This document shows, one piece after another, positions 15,065 through 22,028 of a stretch of 32,786 nucleotides of DNA. The position numbers were made by a program, and so were the translations under genes. The notes under the pieces are model-generated. The model was given only the letters and a program-made list of their open reading frames with translations, did not search any database and was not told the DNA's origin. The number at the start of each line of letters is the position of its first letter. Positions within the stretch are counted from its first letter, which is position 1. Where the stretch lies: the NCBI GenBank assembly GCA_046481785.1, contig JAWOJF010000110.1, forward strand, positions 1 to 32,786, in the 5' to 3' direction. The DNA is from JAWOJF01 sp046481785 (lineage in GTDB: Bacteria; Bacteroidota; Ignavibacteria; Ignavibacteriales; Ignavibacteriaceae).

Positions 15065-15991
15065 ATGGCAGGATTTGAAAACCATGCAGGTTTTACCATT
15101 ACGGGTTCAAAACTGCAGGTAGTTGAGGTGGTTTACAAAGCAGATCAGTTTGTACTTGAAAATGTTGATGAAGCTTACTTTAATGAACCTGTGGACCTTA
15201 ACAATGATAAAGAAACTAAAATAAGCGCCCTTTTACAGGGCGCTTTTAATGAGCTGCAGATTAAACATCCCTTAAAAAGTACTTCTGTTTCATTTACACT
15301 CCCCTTTGATCTGTTTTATACAATGCAGGTTCCTTATGATAACACTCTCCTTCCACAGGATCTGATCGAAGAATTCAGATGGGAGCTTTCAATACTTTAT
15401 CCTTACCTCTCTGTTAAGGATCTTGTTATCCAGTATATTGAAGTTGACAGGAACAATTTAATAGCTCATAACAGTGCAATGGTTGTAGCTGTTCCAAGAA
15501 AATTTTTGTTTATGCTGCACACTTTCTGCAACCAGAATAATTTAAAATTAAAATTTGCTGATAATATTCATATAGCATCAGACAGGGCTCTTTCAGTAAG
15601 CAGCCCCCTTATGGAAAAAGGATTAATTTTAAGTGTTTACTTCAGTACTAAATTTTTATCACTAATATTCTCTTCAAACGGTAAGCCTGTTTATCTTAAA
15701 GTTATACCTTTAAATGATGCGGGAGAAATTACCGAAAGGCTGAACAATGAACTTTCAGCGGAAGGCTCTTCCGGAATTACAAAATCTATGATTGATGCAG
15801 CTTTTATTACCGGTGAAGATCTTTCCGCTTCAATTGTACAGTCATTGCGCAGCTCGGCTGGGATTGACTTCATATATTTTAATCCTTTTGAGAAAATTAA
15901 ACCTGAGCCCAAACTCTTTAATAACAAGTGTTACTCTGAAAGAGCAAACTCTTTTGCTTCTGCTGCAGGAATAACCTACAGGCTTGCTTAA
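15065..15991 (+). CDS. PilM/DUF3822-like actin-fold protein with altered nucleotide motifs
   Basis: 308 residues. The pattern resembles PilM/GspL actin-like proteins: an N-terminal strand-turn-strand (AGFTITGSKLQVVEV, 8-22), a second phosphate-loop position (LILSVYFSTKFLSLIFSSNGKPVYLKVI, about 187-214), an adenosine-loop position (AAFITGEDLSASIVQSL) and the ending IYFNPFEKIK plus SFASAAGITYRLA. Where active PilM has Asp-x-Gly in both phosphate loops, here there are Thr-x-Thr and Ser-x-Tyr, so it may not hydrolyse ATP. The position just upstream of rsmD also matches the usual neighbourhood of DUF3822 proteins in Bacteroidota. It is cytoplasmic with no signal or TM. Co-transcribed with the two preceding genes. 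The family call is moderate; the loss of acidic residues is visible directly. Confidence 0.62.
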   Translation: MAGFENHAGFTITGSKLQVVEVVYKADQFVLENVDEAYFNEPVDLNNDKETKISALLQGAFNELQIKHPLKSTSVSFTLPFDLFYTMQVPYDNTLLPQDLIEEFRWELSILYPYLSVKDLVIQYIEVDRNNLIAHNSAMVVAVPRKFLFMLHTFCNQNNLKLKFADNIHIASDRALSVSSPLMEKGLILSVYFSTKFLSLIFSSNGKPVYLKVIPLNDAGEITERLNNELSAEGSSGITKSMIDAAFITGEDLSASIVQSLRSSAGIDFIYFNPFEKIKPEPKLFNNKCYSERANSFASAAGITYRLA

Positions 15992-16030
15992 CCACACCCG
16001 GATTATATCCATGTTTAATATCGGTATAAT

Positions 16031-16582
16031 ATGAGAATGAGAATTATTTCCGGTGAATTTAAGGGAAGACTAATTAACGTTCCTAAATCTGACCAGATTA
16101 GACCTACTACCGACCGGGTGCGCGAAACTCTATTTAATTTATTAAATAACAGAGTAGACTTTAGCGGATTAAAGGTGCTGGATCTATATGCCGGATCCGG
16201 TTCACTGGGGCTTGAATGTTTAAGCCGTGGTGCAGATTCAGTTCATTTTGTTGAAAGAAATTTTGTTATATATAAAAATCTTGAAGAAAATATTAAGTCT
16301 CTTGATGTTGCGGATAAATGCAGGATTTTTAAAATGGAGGCACTTAAATTTTCACAGCTCAGTGAACACAATAAGTATGACCTTATTGTTGCAGACCCCC
16401 CCTTCTTTAAGGATGATATCTACCCGGTTGTTGAGAACCTCCTTAAGAATAAATATCTTACTGATGAAGGATTTATCGTAATTGAAAGATCAATTCAGAC
16501 TAAAGCCAGGGATATAATAAATCTTAAGACTGACCCATTTAAAATAATGGGAGACACATGCCTGTATGAAATACATCCCTGA
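16031..16582 (+). CDS. rsmD: 16S rRNA (guanine966-N2)-methyltransferase RsmD
   Basis: Methylates G966 of 16S rRNA during 30S assembly. N-terminal RIISGEFKGRLINVP is followed by IRPTTDRVRETLFNLL, SAM motif I LKVLDLYAGSGSLGLECLSRGA and catalytic motif VADPPF. The length of 183 is typical. Two ATGs two codons apart (16031, 16037) could start it; the conserved part begins at RIISG after both. It follows the PilM-like gene by 39 bases. In many bacteria rsmD is directly followed by coaD; here a secreted-protein gene lies between them. Confidence 0.95.
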   Translation: MRMRIISGEFKGRLINVPKSDQIRPTTDRVRETLFNLLNNRVDFSGLKVLDLYAGSGSLGLECLSRGADSVHFVERNFVIYKNLEENIKSLDVADKCRIFKMEALKFSQLSEHNKYDLIVADPPFFKDDIYPVVENLLKNKYLTDEGFIVIERSIQTKARDIINLKTDPFKIMGDTCLYEIHP

Positions 16583-16735
16583 ACCGGCATACAATTTATA
16601 CTAATAACCTCTCACAGTTTGTTACTATTGATTAATGATATTAATACAAGTAACTTCCCCCCAATAATTCCGGCCTGGAATATAAAAAGCGACTTTTTGT
16701 TTCAACTAATTACCAATAAAACCTTCGGGAGGATT

Positions 16736-17722
16736 ATGAAAAAAGGTTCCAAGATTATTTTTGTTTTTCTATTATTATCAGCAAGTATTTGCGCACAGGA
16801 TAGAGTTGCATTTAAGAAAAAAACTGCAGACCGTAATATGTTAATAAATAAAATTCAGGTTGATACACTTGATTACTTTAACGGAGATGGTGTTACATAT
16901 ATAACCGGGGATAGCGGATATGTTGCGGGAACAAACGAATATGATGATAAAGGTAAGTATCAGCGTTTTGATATCTCAGGCAGTGTATCAGTTACTCATG
17001 CTTATATTGCTTTTTCAGAAATAGAAATACGTCCTGCAGGCAGCCCTGATGATATAAATCTTGTTGTCCGTTCGGTTAACCCTAACGGTTCACCGGGAAC
17101 ACTTTTATCTTCTAAAATAATAAGTACTGCCGATTTTAATACTACTTCGCTGGATATTTTTGAATTTGATGCCCCTGTATCAGCAGAGAACTCTTTTTTT
17201 GTCGGCCTTGAATGGGAAACAGAGTGGGCTGATAGTAATGCTGACAGATTCAGCCTTGCGGCCGACGAAGTGGGAGATGGAAATGGAGCAAAAAGAGCCT
17301 GGGAAAAGTGGTTTGATGACTCTCTAACTTCAATACAAGATACATGGAGCACTGGTGAAAATGAAATGGATGTTGATTTATGGATAGGGGTATTTTTTGA
17401 TGCAGTTACTTCTGTAAAACCAGATCCGTCGGTGACCGTTAATTCATATTCGCTTAGCCAGAACTATCCTAATCCGTTTAACCCGGTTACAATTATAAAG
17501 TATAGTATCCCTTACGAAAGCAATGTGAAATTAACCGTATATAATGCGCTGGGTGAAACAATTTCTGAAGTAATAAACTCAATCCAGAATCCGGGAGCCT
17601 ACCAGGCAGAGTTTAATGCAGAACTATTATCATCCGGATTATATTTTTACAAAATAGAAGCAAATGCGCTGAATGGCTCAGGTCAATTCCTTGAAATAAA
17701 AAAGATGATGCTTTTAAAATAA
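16736..17722 (+). CDS. Secreted protein with type IX secretion C-terminal sorting domain
   Basis: 328 residues from the ATG at 16736, which has GGGAGG just upstream (16727-16732). The frame is open upstream to 16619, but only this start gives a signal peptide (1-20, SASICA|QDR). The middle (about 30-240) is an unrecognised, beta-rich, acidic domain of the kind seen in extracellular adhesive or accessory proteins. The last 85-90 residues are a T9SS type A sorting domain, starting at SLSQNYPNPFNPVTIIKYSI and ending GLYFYKIEANA...FLEIKKMMLLK. Such cargo passes the inner membrane by Sec and the outer membrane by T9SS, and is usually anchored on or released from the cell surface. It has its own terminator right after. 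The mature N terminus is predicted to be Gln. The function is unknown. Confidence 0.9.
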   Translation: MKKGSKIIFVFLLLSASICAQDRVAFKKKTADRNMLINKIQVDTLDYFNGDGVTYITGDSGYVAGTNEYDDKGKYQRFDISGSVSVTHAYIAFSEIEIRPAGSPDDINLVVRSVNPNGSPGTLLSSKIISTADFNTTSLDIFEFDAPVSAENSFFVGLEWETEWADSNADRFSLAADEVGDGNGAKRAWEKWFDDSLTSIQDTWSTGENEMDVDLWIGVFFDAVTSVKPDPSVTVNSYSLSQNYPNPFNPVTIIKYSIPYESNVKLTVYNALGETISEVINSIQNPGAYQAEFNAELLSSGLYFYKIEANALNGSGQFLEIKKMMLLK

Positions 17723-17747
17723 CATCATAATTGTGATATGGAAATTC

Positions 17748-17786
17748 AGCCTTCAAGGTTTTACGTGAGCTTGAAGGCTATTTTTT
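17748..17786 (+). terminator. Rho-independent terminator after the T9SS cargo gene
   Basis: Perfect 10-base-pair stem AGCCTTCAAG/CTTGAAGGCT (17748-17757 with 17770-17779), 12-base loop, followed after one base by six T (17781-17786). It lies 26 bases after the cargo stop and about 95 bases before coaD, so it separates the two transcriptionally. Confidence 0.88.
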
Positions 17787-17881
17787 CTTACTTCACTCCC
17801 CGGGTTCCTGTCCCCTGCTTTCTGATTATTTTCCATTTTCAATTTTACTTTGTAAGTTCGGATAGAACAAATGAGAAATTT

Positions 17882-18361
17882 ATGCGGAAAGTTTTATATC
17901 CCGGAACTTTTGACCCGGTTACATTTGGACATATAGACATAATAAAAAGGGCAAGGGAATTATTTGATGAAGTAATAGTAACCGTAGCTATCAATCCATC
18001 TAAAGCTCCGCTTTTTACTGTTGAAGAAAGATTATACCTGCTTAAAGAAAGTTTAAAAGAATTTGAAAATATACAGGTAAATTCATTTGATGGTTTGGTG
18101 GTAGACCATGCTCATAATATGGGAGCAATTGGAATAATCAGGGGGCTGCGGGCTGTAAGCGATTTCGAATATGAGTTTCAAATGGCTTTAATGAACAGGA
18201 AACTTGCAAGCGATATTGCCACAATATTTCTGATGCCTCATGAGAAATATACCTATTTGAATTCATCAATTGTGAGGAATCTCGCAAGCCTGAATAGTGA
18301 TGTTAGTGATTTTGTACCTGAAGTAGTAAAAGAAGCTTTACGAAAAAAATTTTCTAAATAA
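17882..18361 (+). CDS. coaD: Phosphopantetheine adenylyltransferase
   Basis: Penultimate step of coenzyme A synthesis: adenylates 4'-phosphopantetheine. It is a nucleotidyltransferase of 159 residues with the TxGH-type motif (PGTFDPVTFGHIDII), the substrate-binding run LVVDHAHNMGAIGIIRGLRAVSDFEYEFQMALMNR, and the SSxxVR-type loop (YLNSSIVRNLAS). I chose the ATG at 17882 because MRKVLYPGTFDP is the conserved N terminus; the frame is open further upstream to 17738 but runs through the terminator, which is not coding. It needs its own promoter in 17787-17881, where I could not pick a clear consensus. It is followed by a small TM gene after 14 bases. Confidence 0.96.
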   Translation: MRKVLYPGTFDPVTFGHIDIIKRARELFDEVIVTVAINPSKAPLFTVEERLYLLKESLKEFENIQVNSFDGLVVDHAHNMGAIGIIRGLRAVSDFEYEFQMALMNRKLASDIATIFLMPHEKYTYLNSSIVRNLASLNSDVSDFVPEVVKEALRKKFSK

Positions 18362-18375
18362 TTGAGGTATTATCT

Positions 18376-18573
18376 ATGGCAGGACAAGGATCAACGGGAA
18401 ATGTTATTGCTGCTTTAGCAAGCTTTTTTATACCCGGATTGGGGCAGCTTATACAGGGTAGAGTTATTATGGCAGCTATTCATTTTGTGCTTGCCGGGAT
18501 CTTATGGATATTTTTACTTGGGTGGATCATACATTTGTGGTCAATTATTGATGCTGCAAGATATAAACCCTAA
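18376..18573 (+). CDS. Small two-TM membrane protein (TM2-like)
   Basis: 65 residues with a GAGG site upstream. There are two hydrophobic segments: about 8-28 (VIAALASFFIPGLGQLIQG) and 32-57 (AAIHFVLAGILWIFLLGWIIHLWSIIDA). The FFIPGLGQLIQGR motif and the terminal SIIDAARYK match the pattern of small TM2-like/DUF5683-like membrane proteins. There is no catalytic residue pattern. It is in the coaD transcription unit by spacing, but a functional link to CoA is not implied. Confidence 0.7.
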   Translation: MAGQGSTGNVIAALASFFIPGLGQLIQGRVIMAAIHFVLAGILWIFLLGWIIHLWSIIDAARYKP

Positions 18574-18621
18574 TCACATAAAATATATAGATAGTCTTCC
18601 TCACATCTGTTCTCATGTATT

Positions 18622-18646
18622 TTATCGAATTTAACATATTCGATAA
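18622..18646. promoter_or_regulatory. Inverted repeat before the AsmA-like gene
   Basis: TTATCGAAT (18622-18630) and ATTCGATAA (18638-18646) form a perfect 9-base-pair stem around a 7-base loop, ending 17 bases before the ATG at 18664. There is no T-tract, so it is not an intrinsic terminator. It may be an operator or leader hairpin. Confidence 0.45.
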
Positions 18647-18663
18647 CCTATCATACTGATTCC

Positions 18664-20289
18664 ATGATTTCCAAATATATAAAGGGAAATAAAACCGGCA
18701 GAGTTATTGTTGGTATTATTATTTCCTCAGTTTTATTGTTTTTAGTTCTTAACCTGCTTATTAGTTTTATTGTTGATGGTATCATTAAACCAAAGCAGCT
18801 TTCAAAGATCAACTCTTCTGAAGAGATACAACTGGATATTGAGAATATTTCCTATTCCCTCTTTACCAATTCCTTTACTTTGAATAATATCTCCTTAACC
18901 CACTCAGCAGAATCTGAAAGCGGTGAAGATTCTTTGCGGATAACTATTAGTTCTGTCAGCACAGAAATAAATTTAATGCATCTGATGTTTAGTGATGGAT
19001 ATAAATTTTCGGGCATCTATATAAATGACCCGTTAATACGGAGATTTACTTCCCCAATTGCCGGAACTTCTGCCGGAAGTAAAATATCGGATAACAATAT
19101 CTTTAATTTCCTTGATACCCTATCACGGGACCTCCACTACTTTTCATCCGGCATGATAAAGATAAATAAAGGAATTTATGTTAATAAAAACATGCACACG
19201 GGTTTATCTGATTCAGTAATTAATTTTAATATAACACTAAATGATATTCTTTTTGATAGTACTAATACCGGACAGTTAAAATTAAAGGTTACTGAAGAAA
19301 TCAGACTTAGTGCTGAAAAAGCAATCTTCCATTTAGGCGATATGCAGTATAAACTATCCCTTACGGATCTTAACATGGATTCTGATAATGCTCAGCTTTC
19401 GCTAAGTAATATTTTTTTCGGCCCTTATTTAAACGATGATGATTTTTTTAAAACGAAACAATACAGAGTTGACAGATTTATTTTAGAAATAAATCAAATA
19501 GATTTTAATGAATTAGATTTCAGGGATATTATTCATAACCAGGTAATTACAATTGGTAATATCGTTATTGATGAATATATGCTTGACGCTTTAACAAATA
19601 TGCGTTTACCTACAGACCCCTCAGCGTCTCCACCAAAAATGCCGAATGAGATAGTTAATGAAATTCCCTTCAGCCTGAACATTAATAAAACAGAACTGAA
19701 GAATGGAAATATTTATGTAAAAGAATTGTATCCATATGATAATAATCCTGGCGTGTTATTGTTAGGTAACTTATACTCAACAATATCAAATATAAGAAGT
19801 AATGAGACCGCTAATTTTAAAATTAAAACAAAACTTACAGGAAGCGGCGATTTGGATTTTAGCTTTAATCTCGGCCTGGCACCCGGTAAATTAAAATTTG
19901 ATTATTCGGGTACACTCGGCAGTATGAGTGCGGATGACCTCAATGAATTTATAGTAATAAGTGACCGTGTAAAAGTAAATTCAGGCAGTATAGAGCAAGT
20001 TAAATTTAGTGTTGATGCATTTGGAGACTCCGCCATGGCACAAGCTGTTCCGTTTTACAACAACCTGTCTATAAGTGAACTTGATGATGAAACAGGCCGT
20101 TCCACCGGTATTATGGAACAATTTAATTCTTTTATTGCCAACACCTTTTTAATAAGAAAAAATAATCCCGTGGATGATGAACTAAAAAAATCATCTGTTG
20201 TTTATGTTCGCAAAGAAGATGATGCTTTCCTTGAGTACGTGTGGATAGCCCTTAGAAAAGCAGTGGGTGATGTTGTTGGTTTTAACTAA
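18664..20289 (+). CDS. AsmA-like membrane-anchored periplasmic protein
   Basis: 541 residues. One N-terminal membrane helix (about 14-38, VIVGIIISSVLLFLVLNLLISFIV) is followed by a large extracytoplasmic, beta-rich region. Features resembling the AsmA/DUF748 lipid-transfer-related families are the early LSKINSSEEIQLDIENISYSLFTNSFTLNNISL block and the repeated strand pattern with PFSLNINKTELKNGNIYVKELYPYDN. The segment KTKLTGSGDLDFSFNLGLAPGKLKFDYSGTLGSMSADDLNEFIVISDRVKVNSGSIEQVKFSVDAFGD is also of this type. No enzymatic motif is seen. Such proteins are thought to support outer-membrane biogenesis or phospholipid movement; here that is inference from similarity of pattern only. Confidence 0.65.
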   Translation: MISKYIKGNKTGRVIVGIIISSVLLFLVLNLLISFIVDGIIKPKQLSKINSSEEIQLDIENISYSLFTNSFTLNNISLTHSAESESGEDSLRITISSVSTEINLMHLMFSDGYKFSGIYINDPLIRRFTSPIAGTSAGSKISDNNIFNFLDTLSRDLHYFSSGMIKINKGIYVNKNMHTGLSDSVINFNITLNDILFDSTNTGQLKLKVTEEIRLSAEKAIFHLGDMQYKLSLTDLNMDSDNAQLSLSNIFFGPYLNDDDFFKTKQYRVDRFILEINQIDFNELDFRDIIHNQVITIGNIVIDEYMLDALTNMRLPTDPSASPPKMPNEIVNEIPFSLNINKTELKNGNIYVKELYPYDNNPGVLLLGNLYSTISNIRSNETANFKIKTKLTGSGDLDFSFNLGLAPGKLKFDYSGTLGSMSADDLNEFIVISDRVKVNSGSIEQVKFSVDAFGDSAMAQAVPFYNNLSISELDDETGRSTGIMEQFNSFIANTFLIRKNNPVDDELKKSSVVYVRKEDDAFLEYVWIALRKAVGDVVGFN

Positions 20290-20389
20290 CCTTTGATTTT
20301 TCTCACATATTTACTTGCCGGTACACAAAATATTCCAAATAAATAAAATATTAAAGTTTGAATATTTTAACCTTCAAAGAAAACGGTAA

Positions 20390-21976
20390 ATGAAACTATT
20401 AATAGTGATATTTCTATTAAGCACGATTTGTTATCCGCAAAGTGAAGATAAAGTAAGGAATCATCCTTATTCAGGAACCCTGGTATTATCAGCCGGCGGA
20501 GGTATAGGTATTGGTCATACTGATCTTGCTGATGGTAAACCGGGCTTCTCAGGGACTGGGATGATTGAGTATTTTATTCCTGCTTATAGCCGGAATATAT
20601 TCGGATTCAGACTTCAGTTTAATGCTGCTTCTATAGGCGGCAGCAGAACAGTCGTAAGTCCCGGATACAAAACCGATATTTACTCAATCGGCACGGGCAT
20701 ATCCTATTTGTTTTCGGTAGAAGACGTTGTATTTCCTTACCTTATGGGGGGAGTTTCATTTGTTAAATTTTTTCCACATACGCTTGAAGGTACAGCCGCC
20801 CCAAACCATGTTTTAGATCTGTATAGCACTACTTCATTTGTTTATAATCTTGAAGCCGGAACCCGTTTTTTATTGGCCTCCGATATTTCATTGTATATAA
20901 GTATGAACTATAATTTCCTGCAAAGCGATTACCTGGAAGATATTGCCTACGGCGGCAAAGATAAATATATAACAATTAATGGGGGTGTATCATTTTCCCT
21001 ATTTGGTAATAGCGATTCAGATGATGATGGTATATATGATAATATCGATCTATGTCCTGATCAAAAGGAGGATTTTGATGGCTTTGAAGATGAAGATGGG
21101 TGTCCGGATGTAGACAACGATAATGACGGTATATATGATCAAAGGGATCAATGTCCCGATCTTGCTGAAGATCCGGATGGCTTTGAGGATCATGATGGAT
21201 GCCCTGATACAGATAATGACAATGATGGAATCATTGATTCAATAGATAATTGCGCAAACATTCCCGAGGATTTTGATGGTTTTGAAGATGAAGACGGGTG
21301 CCCCGACTTTGATAATGATAACGATGGAATTTCCGACGAATTGGACAGGTGCCCAAACTCGCCGGAAGACCTGGATGGATTTGAAGACTCGGACGGATGC
21401 CCTGATCTTGATAACGACAATGATGGCATTCTTGATGTTGATGACAAATGCCCTAATCATGCCGAAACATTTAATAATTTTGAAGATTATGATGGGTGCC
21501 CAGATACCACCCCAATAATGGATGAATCACAAATAATTAATGAACAAAGCCCAAGACACTCACAAATGCCACAACCTTCTTTACCTGCTCAGGTGCCGCA
21601 AATCACGGCCCAACGCCGGCTGCCTGCAAACAAACCTGTAGTTAATAATTTTTTGCTGGAAGAGTATAGGACATTTAAAAATGATAAATCCGAAATTAAG
21701 CCGGAAGCTTATGATCAGCTTGACAAAATTGCAGAGATAATGAAACAAAACCCGGATCATAAGTGGCGGATAGAAGGGCATGTGGATAGAGGTAATCTTT
21801 TACCTAATATTGGAAGCTGGAGAGCTAAGGAAGTTATGCTTTATCTTGTTAAAAAGGGTGTACCACTTTCGCAATTGGAAGCTGTTGATTTAAAAGACAG
21901 GTATCCCCGTGCAAGTAATCAAAAGCCGTCAGGCAAGGCATTGAACAGAAGAGTTGAGATCCAGAGAGTTAAATAA
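20390..21976 (+). CDS. Outer-membrane beta-barrel protein with TSP3 repeats and OmpA-like domain
   Basis: 528 residues. Signal peptide about 1-17 (ICYPQSED), a predicted 8-stranded barrel-type region (about 20-205), five Asp-rich thrombospondin type 3 calcium-binding repeats (about 208-372, units of the DNDNDGIxDxxDxCPxxxEDxDGFEDxDGCPD type), and a Pro/Gln-rich linker (about 375-420). The C-terminal OmpA domain (about 425-528) is expected to bind peptidoglycan. In the OmpA domain the usual GHTD reads GHVD (Thr replaced by Val), while the binding Asp and the Arg in WRAKEV are kept, as is the final NRRVEI. The combination is common in Bacteroidota as a wall-to-outer-membrane link. Confidence 0.93.
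   Translation: MKLLIVIFLLSTICYPQSEDKVRNHPYSGTLVLSAGGGIGIGHTDLADGKPGFSGTGMIEYFIPAYSRNIFGFRLQFNAASIGGSRTVVSPGYKTDIYSIGTGISYLFSVEDVVFPYLMGGVSFVKFFPHTLEGTAAPNHVLDLYSTTSFVYNLEAGTRFLLASDISLYISMNYNFLQSDYLEDIAYGGKDKYITINGGVSFSLFGNSDSDDDGIYDNIDLCPDQKEDFDGFEDEDGCPDVDNDNDGIYDQRDQCPDLAEDPDGFEDHDGCPDTDNDNDGIIDSIDNCANIPEDFDGFEDEDGCPDFDNDNDGISDELDRCPNSPEDLDGFEDSDGCPDLDNDNDGILDVDDKCPNHAETFNNFEDYDGCPDTTPIMDESQIINEQSPRHSQMPQPSLPAQVPQITAQRRLPANKPVVNNFLLEEYRTFKNDKSEIKPEAYDQLDKIAEIMKQNPDHKWRIEGHVDRGNLLPNIGSWRAKEVMLYLVKKGVPLSQLEAVDLKDRYPRASNQKPSGKALNRRVEIQRVK
21014..21507 (+). repeat. In-gene tandem repeats coding five TSP3 calcium-binding units
   Basis: Five diverged repeats of roughly 100 bases, each coding an Asp-rich DNDNDGI-D-x2-D-x-CP followed by an ED-x-DGFED-x-DGCPD segment. 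Two Cys per unit are kept in all but one position, where CPD is replaced by CAN. This is a protein-level repeat inside the OmpA-like gene. Confidence 0.85.
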
Positions 21977-21980
21977 ATAA

Positions 21981-22005
21981 AAAGCGGCACCAATGGTACC
22001 GCTTT
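21981..22005 (-). terminator. Terminator of the DUF6600-like gene (convergent junction)
   Basis: AAAGCGGCACC-AAT-GGTACCGCTTT, an 11-base-pair stem with one mismatch. On the minus strand it is followed by TTTTTATTTATTT-like sequence, so it acts best for the minus-strand gene ending at 22029. It also closes the gap with the convergent OmpA-like gene, whose stop lies immediately beside it. Confidence 0.75.
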
Positions 22006-22028
22006 AGGGAGTGGGTATCTAAGCATAA

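Noticed and set aside
16619..16735. Longer N terminus for the T9SS cargo protein
   Set aside because: It begins with a TTG lacking a ribosome-binding site and would bury the signal peptide; the ATG at 16736 has GGGAGG upstream.
17738..17881. Longer N terminus for coaD
   Set aside because: The frame passes through a perfect terminator hairpin, and the conserved protein begins at MRKVLYPGTFDP.
21190..21518. Several open frames in other frames and on the opposite strand
   Set aside because: They are shadows of the Asp-rich TSP3 repeats, which lack stops in several frames.
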